From the NCBI RefSeq assembly GCF_900187995.1, contig NZ_FZNZ01000006.1, forward strand, positions 59,708 to 123,707: a DNA stretch of 64,000 nt, written 5' to 3'. This DNA is from Prevotella jejuni (GTDB lineage: Bacteria; Bacteroidota; Bacteroidia; Bacteroidales; Bacteroidaceae). The position numbers and the translations under genes were made by a program. Below, one piece after another: positions 1 to 9,167 of the stretch; position 1 is the first letter of the stretch, and every line of letters begins with the position of its first letter. Under the pieces are notes generated by a model. That model saw only the letters and a list, made by a program, of their open reading frames with translations, had not been told where the DNA came from and did not search any database.

Positions 1-359
1 CTTTATTAAACACATATTCTCTCTGTCTTCTTCACCTTTTATATTATCGTTAAGCCTTAACAAAATTAATGCTTAGCTAACCGTGATTACACAGAGTTAT
101 CACTGTGTACCGATAAGAATTCTTTTCAAGCAAAACAAAAGTTGCTGTCATTACTGTCATCAAAACTTATCACTTAACTTATTAATAGTCAGTAGTATTA
201 CACGAAATATTAAAAATAACAGCAATTAAATATAAAAAATAATCTTGTATAAGTTGTTATAAAATCTTGTGTTAGGTAGTCTTTATCATTCCATATATCG
301 GAGAAGAAAATAAAAGTTTTTAGAATGGATTTTAAAACACACATAACTAACATAGAGAA

Positions 360-725
360 GAAATCAGTATCGCATAAAAACATATAACTTCTTCGTCAAT
401 AACTGTTGATAACTATGTGGAAAACTATGTTGATAACTACTTTATAAGTCTATGGATATCCACACAGCAATAGGAGAAGAAGGTTCTTTGTGGATATCCA
501 CAGGGTTATTAATACAGTTTTATAGAAGTTTTACACAACTTTCATATCAAAAAAGATATAAACTTATTATCTTTGCATCAACTGTGGATAATGTTGATAA
601 CTCAGTATAGTACCTGAATATCAAACGGTAGACATGGGAATAACTTGTTAATAAAGTAACCTCTAAGTTTGATAAGTTTCCAGGCAAGAAAACGGCTGAA
701 AAGTTCTGCACTAATCCACAAGCCA
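360..725. other. oriC: Candidate replication origin (DnaA-box cluster)
   Basis: AT-rich non-coding stretch with several matches to the DnaA box TTATCCACA or its complement. There is a perfect TGTGGATAA at 583-591, a palindromic double box TGTGGATATCCACA at 489-502, TGTGGAAAA at 416-424, TATCCACA at 457-464 and TAATCCACA at 712-720. GTTGATAAC occurs three times (405, 429, 593). Two near-consensus parS sites lie about 53 kb away beside mnmG, a usual neighbour of bacterial origins. No dnaA gene is in the window. The origin call is inference from motif clustering; a DnaA-regulated promoter region is the alternative. Confidence 0.45.
568..575 (+). promoter_or_regulatory. Possible Bacteroidetes -7 box for the DUF3108 gene
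   Basis: TATCTTTG fits TAnnTTTG, but no good TTTG lies 19-21 bp upstream. It would give a leader of about 220 nt before the ATG at 802 and sits inside the DnaA-box cluster. Weak support. Confidence 0.3.
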
Positions 726-801
726 TCATACTAAAACATTCTTTTTTCTTTTAGAGAGAAATAAAGAATAATATTAAAGTTGAACGGATAAAACGGAGAA
801 T

Positions 802-1611
802 ATGAAAAAGTTGAAGATTTATATAGTTTGTCTCTTTGCGATGATTGCCGTCAGTGCCACCGCACAGTGTACATTCCGTAACACGGCTTTTAGTAGTGGG
901 GAGTACCTAACATACAACCTTTATTATAACTGGAAGTTTATATGGGTAAAGGCAGGTACGGCCTCTTGGTACACAGTCTCCTCTACTTATAAGGGTACTC
1001 CGGCTTATCGTGCTTCGTTGACAACACGTGGTAATGGTAAGCTTGATGACTACTTTATATTGAGAGATACGTTGCTTGCATACAACTCAAAGCAGATGGA
1101 GCCGCTATATTTCCGTAAGGGAGCAAGGGAAGGAAAACGCTATACGGTGGATGAGGTGTTCTACTCTTATCCAAATGGTAGATGTAAGATACGTCAGCAT
1201 AGGATTAATCATGAAGGAAAACATCAATGGATGGAAAATACTCATGATGATTGTTCTTTCGATATGATGAGTATCTTCCTTCGTGCACGTAGTTTTAACC
1301 CAGAGAACTGGAAGAAGGGTGAGGTAGTGAAGTTCCCTATCGTGGATGGTAATAGCCGTCATACTGCTCGTATTGTCTATGGTGGTAAGGAGAACATTAA
1401 AGCTGATAATGATCATAAGTATCGTTGTTTGCGTCTCACCTATTATGAATATGAGGATGATAAATGGCGTGAAATAGCTAATTTCTATGTAACGGATGAT
1501 AGCAACCATATCCCTGTTCGTCTTGATATGCGTCTGAAGTTCGGATCAGCCAAGGCGTTCCTTGTTTCAATGAAGGGTATTAACAGTCCAATTACTTCAG
1601 AGGTGAAATAA
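802..1611 (+). CDS. DUF3108-type secreted/periplasmic protein
   Basis: A 269-residue protein with a clear signal peptide (about residues 1-21, hydrophobic stretch then ATAQC). The mature part is rich in alternating polar/hydrophobic strands and aromatic residues and resembles DUF3108 proteins, exported beta-rich proteins of unknown biochemical role that are common in Bacteroidetes. The start follows a short AT-rich leader and is the only ATG that leaves an intact signal peptide. It is the first gene after the candidate origin, transcribed away from it, and is followed by a strong hairpin (1692-1732), so it is probably monocistronic. The family call rests on overall appearance; no catalytic motif was seen. 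Confidence 0.7.
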   Translation: MKKLKIYIVCLFAMIAVSATAQCTFRNTAFSSGEYLTYNLYYNWKFIWVKAGTASWYTVSSTYKGTPAYRASLTTRGNGKLDDYFILRDTLLAYNSKQMEPLYFRKGAREGKRYTVDEVFYSYPNGRCKIRQHRINHEGKHQWMENTHDDCSFDMMSIFLRARSFNPENWKKGEVVKFPIVDGNSRHTARIVYGGKENIKADNDHKYRCLRLTYYEYEDDKWREIANFYVTDDSNHIPVRLDMRLKFGSAKAFLVSMKGINSPITSEVK

Positions 1612-1691
1612 GCAAGACTTATGTAGATTCTTATCTTATATATATAAAGGATAGGTTCTTATAAAGGTTTATATAGAATCCTACCTCCTAC

Positions 1692-1732
1692 TTATAGGGA
1701 TATAACGTAATACATGCGTTATATCCCTATAA
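1692..1732 (+). terminator. Hairpin after the DUF3108 gene
   Basis: 16-bp perfect inverted repeat (arms 1692-1707 and 1717-1732, 9-nt loop). There is no long U tract, so termination is likely but not certain. Confidence 0.55.
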
Positions 1733-1812
1733 TCGTAGGATAGAGAAGAGATGGACTTTATGAGTAATCTACCTTATTTCCTCTTCTTCTCGGTTATATC
1801 GAATTTATTATG

Positions 1813-1820
1813 TAATTTTG
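1813..1820 (+). promoter_or_regulatory. Probable -7 box of the ychF promoter
   Basis: TAATTTTG fits the Bacteroidetes TAnnTTTG box about 95 bp upstream of ychF. No clean -33 TTTG is visible at the usual distance. Confidence 0.4.
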
Positions 1821-1915
1821 CAGCTAATAAGCAACATAGAGTAAATAGGAAGGAGACATCCTTTAGCCTTGTTTGCTTCATGTAAGTACAAAAGAAATAA
1901 ACGTTTATTTAAGAT

Positions 1916-3019
1916 ATGGCATTAAAATGTGGTATAGTAGGACTGCCAAACGTAGGTAAGTCCACACTTTTCAACTGCTTGAGCAGTGCCAAAGCACAAG
2001 CAGCTAATTTCCCTTTCTGCACTATTGAGCCGAACCTCGGCGTTATCACCGTTCCAGACGAGCGTTTGAATAAGCTCGCTGAGATTGTTCATCCAGGACG
2101 AATCGTACCTGCTACCTGTGAGATTGTCGACATTGCAGGACTCGTTAAGGGTGCTTCAAAGGGTGAAGGATTGGGTAACAAGTTCCTTGGCAATATCCGT
2201 GAGTGTGATGCTATCATTCATGTAATCCGCTGTTTCGAGGACGATAACGTGGTACGTGAGGGTGGTATGGCAGTCAACCCGATTGAAGATAAGGAGATTA
2301 TCGATACAGAGTTGCAGCTCAAAGACCTTGAAACCATCGAGGCACAGCTTGCTAAACAGCAGAAGGTTGCTGCTGCAGGCAATAAAGATGCTAAGGTAAT
2401 GGTATCTGTCTTGGAGGCTTATAAGGAAGTGTTAGAGCAGGGTAAGAATGCTCGTAGCGTTGAGTTTGAAAGCAAGGAAGAACAGCAAGCAGCCCACGAC
2501 CTCTTCCTCTTGACAACAAAACCTGTACTTTACGTTTGCAATGTAGACGAATCAAGTGCGAAGACAGGTAATGAATACAGTCAGATGATTGAGAAGATTG
2601 CTGCTGAAGAAGGTGCTGAAGCAATGATTATCGCTGCTAAGACAGAGGAAGATATCGCTTCTTTGGAGAGCTATGAGGATAAGAAAATGTTTCTTGACGA
2701 GCTTGGCTTGGAAGAAAGTGGTGTGAGCCGACTCATTAAAAAAGCATATCATCTGCTCAATCTCCAGACCTTCATCACCGCTGGTGAGATGGAAGTAAAG
2801 GCATGGACCTTTCATAAGGGATGGAAAGCACCGCAGTGTGCGGGTGTTATCCATACCGACTTTGAAAAGGGATTCATCCGTGCAGAGGTCATCAAGTACG
2901 ACGATTACATTAAATATGGTTCTGAGGCAGCTATTCGTGAGGCTGGTAAACTTGGCATCGAAGGTAAGGAATACGTTGTACAAGACGGTGACATCATGCA
3001 CTTTAGATTTAATGTATAG
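1916..3019 (+). CDS. ychF: Redox-regulated OBG-type ATPase YchF
   Basis: A 367-residue P-loop protein of the universal Obg/YchF group. YchF binds ribosomes and prefers ATP over GTP; roles in stress adaptation and translation quality are known for the family. Seen here: the G1 loop GLPNVGKST at residues 9-17, the G3-like [10 protein letters not shown] with the conserved Gly-Leu-Val-Lys, a central helical region (about 130-210), and a C-terminal TGS domain (about 280-365) ending in [11 protein letters not shown], typical of the family. Length matches the usual 363-370 residues. A hairpin follows at 3031-3052, and lgt starts 72 bp downstream on the same strand. Confidence 0.95.
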   Translation: MALKCGIVGLPNVGKSTLFNCLSSAKAQAANFPFCTIEPNLGVITVPDERLNKLAEIVHPGRIVPATCEIVDIAGLVKGASKGEGLGNKFLGNIRECDAIIHVIRCFEDDNVVREGGMAVNPIEDKEIIDTELQLKDLETIEAQLAKQQKVAAAGNKDAKVMVSVLEAYKEVLEQGKNARSVEFESKEEQQAAHDLFLLTTKPVLYVCNVDESSAKTGNEYSQMIEKIAAEEGAEAMIIAAKTEEDIASLESYEDKKMFLDELGLEESGVSRLIKKAYHLLNLQTFITAGEMEVKAWTFHKGWKAPQCAGVIHTDFEKGFIRAEVIKYDDYIKYGSEAAIREAGKLGIEGKEYVVQDGDIMHFRFNV

Positions 3020-3030
3020 CCCCTATTTAA

Positions 3031-3052
3031 CCCCTCTCTACTCAGAGAGGGG
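3031..3052 (+). terminator. G/C hairpin between ychF and lgt
   Basis: CCCCTCTCT (3031-3039) pairs with AGAGAGGGG (3044-3052) over a 4-nt loop, 11 nt after the ychF stop. A similar CCCCTCT/AGAGGGG hairpin follows purE at 22867-22883. Confidence 0.5.
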
Positions 3053-3091
3053 ATAATTATTGGTGCTATCTTCACTTTTAATAGCATAACT

Positions 3092-3934
3092 ATGAACAAT
3101 CTACTTTATATTGCATGGCAGCCAAGTGAAGTGATTTTCCATCTTGGTTCTCTTCCTATTCGTTGGTATGGAATGTGTTGGTTAGTAGGTCTTGCCTTGG
3201 GATATTTTATGATGCAGTGGCTTTTTAAGCGTCATAAATTCCCTCCATCACAGTTTGATCCACTCTTCCTCTATGTCTTCTTTGGCGTACTGATTGGTGC
3301 CCGCTTGGGTCATTGTCTCTTTTATGAGCCAGAGGAGTTCCTCACTTCTTGGAAAGGAATCATGACTATCTTTATTCCTATCCGTGAAATGGCTGACGGT
3401 TCATGGAAGTATGTGGGTTATCAAGGACTTGCATCCCATGGTGGAGTGGCTGGATTATTGATTGCCCTCTTCCTTTATATTCGCAGGACGAAGATGAATA
3501 CGTGGGTAGTACTTGACTTTTTCGGTATCGTATCAGGTATCACAGCTTGTTTTATTCGCCTTGGAAACCTGATGAATTCAGAGATTATTGGTAAGGTAAC
3601 AGACGTTCCTTGGGCTTTTATCTTCTATAATGTAGACGATAAACCACGCCATCCAGGACAGCTCTATGAGGCAATAGCCTACTTAATTATCTTCCTTTTA
3701 ATTTATTTCATATATAGGAAATATCCTAAGAAAGTGGGTACAGGACTTTATTTCGGACTCTGCCTTACACTTATCTTCACCTTCCGTTTCTTTATAGAAT
3801 ACACGAAGGAGATACAAGAAGCATTTGAGGCAGGTCTGCCAATCGATATGGGACAGATACTAAGTATTCCTCTTATTGCCCTCGGTGTATGGTCAATTCT
3901 ACGCTCAAGAGGCAAAGAAGGAAAACTACCATAA
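3092..3934 (+). CDS. lgt: Prolipoprotein diacylglyceryl transferase
   Basis: A 280-residue polytopic inner-membrane enzyme that moves diacylglycerol from phosphatidylglycerol to the lipobox cysteine of prolipoproteins, the first step of lipoprotein maturation. Visible family signatures are HGGVAGLL at about residue 116, RLGNLMNSEIIG at about 155 (the Lgt signature with the essential Arg and Asn), and HPGQLYEA at about 187. About seven hydrophobic segments are present and the C-terminal region (FRFFIEYTKE) is typical. The ATG follows a short spacer after the ychF hairpin; a strong hairpin lies 25 bp after the stop. At least one lipoprotein substrate (40902-42947) is encoded in this window. Confidence 0.95.
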   Translation: MNNLLYIAWQPSEVIFHLGSLPIRWYGMCWLVGLALGYFMMQWLFKRHKFPPSQFDPLFLYVFFGVLIGARLGHCLFYEPEEFLTSWKGIMTIFIPIREMADGSWKYVGYQGLASHGGVAGLLIALFLYIRRTKMNTWVVLDFFGIVSGITACFIRLGNLMNSEIIGKVTDVPWAFIFYNVDDKPRHPGQLYEAIAYLIIFLLIYFIYRKYPKKVGTGLYFGLCLTLIFTFRFFIEYTKEIQEAFEAGLPIDMGQILSIPLIALGVWSILRSRGKEGKLP

Positions 3935-3959
3935 CCCGCTTTCGACTACGAATTACGCT

Positions 3960-4000
3960 AATTGCACGAATATTCCTTATCAATGAGTATTCGTGCAATT
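3960..4000 (+). terminator. Hairpin after lgt
   Basis: 13-bp perfect stem, AATTGCACGAATA (3960-3972) with TATTCGTGCAATT (3988-4000), 15-nt loop, followed by CGTTTTA. The preceding ACTACGAATTACGC resembles a stretch near 63697-63718, so it may be part of a small repeat. Confidence 0.6.
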
Positions 4001-4064
4001 CGTTTTATGAATATTAATTAGTTGAGGCTTGTAAACTATTTTTATACAGTTCAAAACCAATACA

Positions 4065-4440
4065 TGCTCTTTTAGCTTCTAAAAGACGCCCTTTTTGCTT
4101 GCAGAAGGTGCCCTTTAAGACCCTTACTAACGCCCTTTTGAAGTCTAATTAAGCACCTTTTACTTTACTGTTGATAACTAATTGATTTGCTGTTGATTAC
4201 ATACTTGATTTTTGTATGTGGTTTTGCTGTTAGTTATAGATGTTTTACTCGAAATTATGTAATGATTTTTCAAACCCTTATCTGTAGATTTTCGAAGTCC
4301 TAAAATGAAATGATTTTGAATGTTAGAGGATGATAAGAGGACAGATAGTTGACTGTCTTAGCTATGTTTTTGTTTAATGAGTAACTTCGATTTTTCCGTT
4401 AAAGCAATACGAAAAGCGTCCACACATTTAACGGAAGAAC
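4065..4440. repeat. Interspersed repeat, copy A
   Basis: About 375 bp of non-coding DNA, also present at 14955-15333 and 26771-27150. The left end is a 22-bp-period array (units at 4065, 4087, 4109, 4131, 4153) built on GCYCTTTT and GCTTGCAGAAG. The right end is an inverted repeat TTCCGTTAAA (4394-4403) / TTTAACGGAA (4427-4436). The middle includes well-conserved GAAATTATGTAATGATTTTTC. This copy lacks the 9-bp-period block that precedes copies B and C. No ORF is conserved across copies. Confidence 0.85.
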
Positions 4441-4492
4441 CTATTTATTTCTGTAAGTAGATATTAAAAAGACGATGAAAAGCAATGGAATA

Positions 4493-4524
4493 TTTGGGCT
4501 TTCCTCCTTATTTTTGTAATTTTG
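4493..4524 (+). promoter_or_regulatory. mutS promoter
   Basis: TTTG (4493-4496), 20-bp spacer, TAATTTTG (4517-4524): a full match to the Bacteroidetes housekeeping promoter. It predicts a start near 4530 and a leader of about 40 nt. Confidence 0.75.
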
Positions 4525-4572
4525 TAAGTCTAAGGATAAAATAAGAAAAGACTTAATAAGGAAGTAAAAGAT

Positions 4573-7233
4573 ATGGCAAAAGACGATAAGGGACTTACCC
4601 CAATGATGAAACAGTTCTTCTCAATGAAGGCGCAACATCCTGGTGCATTGATGCTCTTTAGGTGTGGTGACTTCTATGAGACGTATGGTGAAGATGCTGT
4701 AGAGTCAGCAAGAATACTCGGTATAACCCTTACTCGTCGTAATAATGGGGGTAGTGGCGACTCGATAGAGATGGCTGGTTTTCCACATCATGCCCTTGAT
4801 ACTTATCTTCCTAAACTTATCCGTGCTGGAAAGCGTGTAGCTATCTGCGACCAATTAGAAGACCCAAAGAAGAAACGTGAGGCTATCAAAGGCAAGAAGG
4901 GTCTGTCGGCAATGGACAAGATGGTGAAGCGTGGTATCACAGAACTTGTTACTCCGGGTGTTGCCATGAGTGACAACGTACTGAACTATAAGGAAAACAA
5001 CTTCCTTGCAGCGGTACATTTCGGTAAAGGGTCATGTGGTGTTAGTTTCTTAGACATATCTACAGGAGAGTTCCTAACAGGTGAAGGTACCTTTGACTAC
5101 GTCGAAAAGTTATTAGGAAACTTCCAACCTAAGGAGGTACTCTTCGATCGTTCGAAGAAACAAGATTTCGAACGCTACTTCGGTACACGCCTTTGTACGT
5201 TCGAGATGGACGATTGGGTGTTTACTGATCAGACGGCACGACAGAAGCTACTAAAGCATTTTGGAACAAAGAACCTCAAAGGATTCGGTGTCGATCATCT
5301 GAATAATGGCGTCGTTGCAGCAGGTGCTATTCTACAGTATTTAGAGATAACACAGCACACACAAATCAATCATATCACTTCACTGGCACGTATTGAAGAA
5401 GACAAATACGTGCGTATGGACCGCTTCACTATCCGTTCTTTGGAGCTGATTGCCCCAATGAATGAAGATGGTTCGTCGCTTTTGAATGTCATAGACAATA
5501 CGGTTACGCCGATGGGTGGACGTATGTTGCGCCGTTGGATGGTCTTCCCACTGAAAGACGAAAAGCCTATCAATGAGCGTTTAGATGTGGTTGATTATCT
5601 CTTCCGAGAGCCAGATTTCCGCGAATGTATCAATGAACAGTTCCATCGCATTGGTGACTTAGAGCGTATTATCTCAAAGGTAGCTGTCGGTAGAGTGTCA
5701 CCTCGTGAGGTAGTACAGCTGAAGAATGCTCTTATGGCTATCCAACCCGTTAAGACTGCTTGCCTTTATGCAAAGAGTGATACACTGAAGAGGATTGGAG
5801 AACAGCTGAATCTCTGTGAGTCTTTACGTGATAGAATAGAGAAAGAGATACAGCCTGACCCTCCACAGTTGGTTGCGAAAGGTAATGTGATAGCCTTGGG
5901 TTATAACCAGGAGCTTGATGACTTGCGTTCTATTCGTGATAATGGAAAACAGTATCTATTAGAGATTCAAGAGAAGGAAGTAGAACAGACGGGTATTACC
6001 TCACTAAAGATAGGATTTAATAACGTGTTCGGTTATTACTTGGAGGTGCGCAATACGTTTAAAGATAAGGTGCCTGAGAATTGGATTCGTAAGCAGACAC
6101 TGGCGCAGGCAGAGCGTTATATTACCCCTGAACTTAAGGAATACGAGGAGAAGATACTTGGTGCCGATGAGAAGATATTGGCTTTGGAGACTCAGCTTTA
6201 TATGGAGTTGATACAGGATATGCAGGAGTTTATTCCGCAGATACAGATTAATGCCAATCTTATTGCCCATCTCGATTGTCTGCTTTCCTTTATGAAGGTA
6301 TCGCAGATGCAGCGTTATGTGCGCCCAGTAGTGGACGATTCGGAGGTTATAGATATCCTACAAGGACGCCATCCAGTGATTGAAACACAGCTGCCGATAG
6401 GTGAACAATATGTACCTAATGATGTACTGCTTGATACGGAACACCAGCAGATCATGATGATTACGGGTCCGAATATGGCAGGTAAGTCTGCTTTGTTGCG
6501 ACAAACAGCCCTTATTGTACTGTTAGCACAGATTGGTTGCTTCGTTCCTGCTGAACGAGCTCGCATCGGAATGGTGGATAAAATCTTCACACGTGTGGGT
6601 GCTTCGGATAACATTTCATTAGGAGAATCAACCTTCATGGTTGAGATGACGGAGGCTTCAAACATCCTTAATAACGTCACTCCACGCTCTCTTGTACTCT
6701 TTGATGAGTTAGGACGTGGTACAAGTACGTATGATGGTATTAGCATTGCATGGGCGATTGTAGAGTATCTGCACGAACATTCGCGTGCACAAGCACGTAC
6801 CCTCTTTGCTACACACTACCATGAATTGAACGAGATGGAGAAGAATTTCCCTCGTATCAAGAACTTTAATGTCTCTGTTAAGGAAGTGGATGGAAAGATA
6901 ATCTTCGTTCGTAAGTTAGAGAAAGGTGGTAGTGAGCATTCCTTTGGTATTCATGTAGCAGAGATAGCGGGTATGCCTCGTTCTATTGTTAAGCGTGCAA
7001 ACATTATACTTAAGGAGCTTGAAAAGGATAATTCACAAGTAGGTAGTGTCGGTAAGGCTGCCGTTGAGCGTCTTGACCAAAGCAGAGAAGGTGTTCAACT
7101 CTCCTTCTTCCAACTCGATGATCCCGTCCTCACACAGATTCGTGACGAAATCCTCGGTCTTGATGTCAACAATCTTACACCTGTTGAAGCCCTTAATAAG
7201 CTGAATGATATTAAGAAGATACTGAAAGGGTAA
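4573..7233 (+). CDS. mutS: DNA mismatch repair protein MutS
   Basis: An 886-residue MutS that recognises mismatches and, with MutL, starts methyl-independent mismatch repair. The N-terminal mismatch-binding domain has the Phe-X-Glu type motif ([12 protein letters not shown], about residues 31-42). The C-terminal ABC-type ATPase shows Walker [14 protein letters not shown] at about 632, a signature-loop region [11 protein letters not shown], Walker [17 protein letters not shown] at about 706 and the ATHYHEL switch. The C-terminal tail carries the small dimerisation region. Length and order are normal for MutS1. It has its own promoter (4493-4524) downstream of repeat copy A and is followed by the 7261-7297 palindrome. 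Confidence 0.97.
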   Translation: MAKDDKGLTPMMKQFFSMKAQHPGALMLFRCGDFYETYGEDAVESARILGITLTRRNNGGSGDSIEMAGFPHHALDTYLPKLIRAGKRVAICDQLEDPKKKREAIKGKKGLSAMDKMVKRGITELVTPGVAMSDNVLNYKENNFLAAVHFGKGSCGVSFLDISTGEFLTGEGTFDYVEKLLGNFQPKEVLFDRSKKQDFERYFGTRLCTFEMDDWVFTDQTARQKLLKHFGTKNLKGFGVDHLNNGVVAAGAILQYLEITQHTQINHITSLARIEEDKYVRMDRFTIRSLELIAPMNEDGSSLLNVIDNTVTPMGGRMLRRWMVFPLKDEKPINERLDVVDYLFREPDFRECINEQFHRIGDLERIISKVAVGRVSPREVVQLKNALMAIQPVKTACLYAKSDTLKRIGEQLNLCESLRDRIEKEIQPDPPQLVAKGNVIALGYNQELDDLRSIRDNGKQYLLEIQEKEVEQTGITSLKIGFNNVFGYYLEVRNTFKDKVPENWIRKQTLAQAERYITPELKEYEEKILGADEKILALETQLYMELIQDMQEFIPQIQINANLIAHLDCLLSFMKVSQMQRYVRPVVDDSEVIDILQGRHPVIETQLPIGEQYVPNDVLLDTEHQQIMMITGPNMAGKSALLRQTALIVLLAQIGCFVPAERARIGMVDKIFTRVGASDNISLGESTFMVEMTEASNILNNVTPRSLVLFDELGRGTSTYDGISIAWAIVEYLHEHSRAQARTLFATHYHELNEMEKNFPRIKNFNVSVKEVDGKIIFVRKLEKGGSEHSFGIHVAEIAGMPRSIVKRANIILKELEKDNSQVGSVGKAAVERLDQSREGVQLSFFQLDDPVLTQIRDEILGLDVNNLTPVEALNKLNDIKKILKG

Positions 7234-7260
7234 GGCTTAATCAATCTATCAAATACCTGT

Positions 7261-7297
7261 CAATTCTTGCAAGTTCTTCAAGAACTTGCAAGAATTG
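7261..7297. repeat. 37-nt perfect palindrome, fic-flanking copy 1
   Basis: CAATTCTTGCAAGTTCTT, one C, then its exact reverse complement. It lies between the convergent mutS and fic stops and can act as a bidirectional terminator. A near-identical copy at 8706-8741 lies on the other side of fic. Confidence 0.85.
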
Positions 7298-7333
7298 GCA
7301 GAAATTATACATAGAAATATTATCAAATAGTAC

Positions 7334-8638
7334 TTATACAAGTCTTGTTTTAGAATCAAATAGTTCTCCCTTAATGTAGCTGAATTTTACCTTATTAATA
7401 GGTATTTTCTTTAAAAACTGCTGCGAAACAAGCCCATCAAGATCAGATTTTGCCGTCGTATGGCTGACAGAGAAGCGATTTTCTACTTCTTTTACGGTCA
7501 TTATCATTTTTGGGTTATCACGATACAAAGATAAAATAATAGCTTGTCTCTCATTTATGGAGCCTAACTTAAGCAGATTGATGCTATTTTGTCGCTGGTA
7601 TATTTTTCGTTGAATATAATCTTGTAGTTTTTTGAAGGCAAGTGAAAGTACTTTCAGATGATAAGTTACGAAATAACCTAAGTCATAATCATCAGTCTCA
7701 ACATATAAGTAAGCTTTTTCATATTGTCGTTTTGAAGCATAGATAATACGAGAGATAGATAAGTATTCTGTTAGCCAGTAGCCATTTTTGAGCATATACC
7801 AATAGAATAATGCTCTTGCTGTTCTGCCATTTCCGTCTACAAAGGGATGAAGATAAGCTAAGAGGAAGTGGATGATGATGGCTTTGATAATAGGATGTAT
7901 AAAAACGTCCTTTGCTTCATTGTTGGCAAATTCACAAATTCTGTTTATGAAGTCAGGTATCTCTTTATAAGAAGGAGGTGTGTGTACTATCTCATTTGTG
8001 ATACCATCAATAACAACGATATCGTTATTCTGACGAAATTTTCCTTCATTGGTACTATCATTCAATGTCTTTGCTGTCATCTTAGAATGGATTTTCAAGA
8101 GTAGTTCCATACTCATTTTATCATCCTTATGCTCAGCAATAAAGCGTATTCCCTCATAATTATTTACAATCATCTGTTCTGATTTGTTATGAGGTGATAT
8201 ACTTTTTCTTAGCATCTCTTTGGCAACTCTACGGGTGGTAGCTGCTCCTTCCATCTGACTGGATGATATAGCTTCTTCCATTAGTGAGGATATGAGATAC
8301 CGCTCTCTGTCTTCTGAAGGAATAATAGCTGAATTTTCCCAAGAACCTCCAAAGTTCATGTCAAAATAATGACATAGCTTTTGCATATTATTGGTAATGG
8401 ATAGTGTGAAAGGACAGTCATCCCATATTTTTATCTGTTGCATGAGACGGTTAAGTTTAGCAGCTGCCCAAATGTGTTCAGATGAAAGATCAGCTGGATG
8501 AGACTTGTATTTTACTTCAGTCCAATACAAGTAATCATCATTGATATTGCGTATCAATGGAGTAACGTCTGTTCGTGCAGATAATTTTGTTGCTTTTTGT
8601 ATAAGTTTGGTATCTAACTTGGGAGGTTGTTCTATCAT
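7334..8638 (-). CDS. Class II Fic family protein with C-terminal winged helix
   Basis: A 434-residue Fic protein, probably an AMP-transferase acting on protein targets. The catalytic motif HPFVDGNGRTAR is complete (residues about 264-275, with His and both Arg). An N-terminal inhibitory motif SSQMEG (SxxxEG form, about 126-131) marks the class II arrangement in which a Glu blocks the ATP site. The C-terminal region (about 370-420) looks like a winged helix-turn-helix. The start was set at the ATG at 8638 because a -7 box (TATATTTG, 8658-8651) overlaps any longer reading, which would begin at a TTG; this implies a leader of only a few nt. The gene is flanked by two copies of the same palindrome and has no antitoxin partner next to it. 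Confidence 0.88.
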   Translation of the reverse strand: MIEQPPKLDTKLIQKATKLSARTDVTPLIRNINDDYLYWTEVKYKSHPADLSSEHIWAAAKLNRLMQQIKIWDDCPFTLSITNNMQKLCHYFDMNFGGSWENSAIIPSEDRERYLISSLMEEAISSSQMEGAATTRRVAKEMLRKSISPHNKSEQMIVNNYEGIRFIAEHKDDKMSMELLLKIHSKMTAKTLNDSTNEGKFRQNNDIVVIDGITNEIVHTPPSYKEIPDFINRICEFANNEAKDVFIHPIIKAIIIHFLLAYLHPFVDGNGRTARALFYWYMLKNGYWLTEYLSISRIIYASKRQYEKAYLYVETDDYDLGYFVTYHLKVLSLAFKKLQDYIQRKIYQRQNSINLLKLGSINERQAIILSLYRDNPKMIMTVKEVENRFSVSHTTAKSDLDGLVSQQFLKKIPINKVKFSYIKGELFDSKTRLV

Positions 8639-8650
8639 AATTCTTTTTTG

Positions 8651-8658
8651 CAAATATA
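8651..8658 (-). promoter_or_regulatory. fic -7 box
   Basis: On the minus strand TATATTTG (TAnnTTTG), ending 13 bp before the ATG at 8638. The -33 match is poor. It fixes the start codon choice for fic. Confidence 0.5.
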
Positions 8659-8705
8659 ATACTTTTCTCTTATATTAAACGGTTAATAGTGAAGATTTAA
8701 CATAA

Positions 8706-8741
8706 ATTCTTGCAAGTTCTTCAAGAATTTGCAAGAATTGG
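8706..8741. repeat. Palindrome, fic-flanking copy 2
   Basis: Same sequence as 7261-7297 with a G-to-T change in the second arm (AAGAATTTGCAAGAATTG). It sits upstream of the fic promoter, where a terminator for fic would not be expected. Confidence 0.8.
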
Positions 8742-8792
8742 TAGGTTCAATTAATGGTTGAAAGAATAGGTTGATAAGAGGAAAAAGAGCAT

Positions 8793-8850
8793 AAAAGACA
8801 AGGTAACAAAGTGAACAACTCAGATTAGTTCCTTTGTTACCTTGTCTTTT
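8793..8850. terminator. Long bidirectional terminator hairpin
   Basis: 19-bp perfect stem (8793-8811 with 8832-8850, 20-nt loop) with A/T-rich ends giving U tracts on both strands. It lies 317 bp beyond the TonB receptor stop. The core GTAACA.AG resembles the 13260-13304 hairpin. The remainder of 8851-9167 shows nothing recognisable. Confidence 0.6.
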
Positions 8851-9167
8851 TATCATGTCATAGAAATAAGATTGTGCTTTTTTCTAATCCAACTTAGTTA
8901 TTCTGATAATTCTCATAGCTGTACAATACTGTGAAGTAATATTGAACTAATGTATATGCAAGAACATTTTTAATTCTATTTTGCTGTCACTTTTAACATT
9001 TAAGACTATTTGCTTAGTTTCCAGATATATATGTATTTTATAATATTGACAGATGTGACAGGAAAAATGATTATAGTCTAAAGCTAAGAGTTATTTCTCA
9101 TGCCGCTTAATGTTGTTGCTGTCTCATCTTTTGTGTGCTACTCTGTAGTTTTTACTTATTCTCTTTC

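Noticed and set aside
547..729. 60-codon ORF on the minus strand
   Set aside because: It lies in the DnaA-box cluster with no protein-like features.
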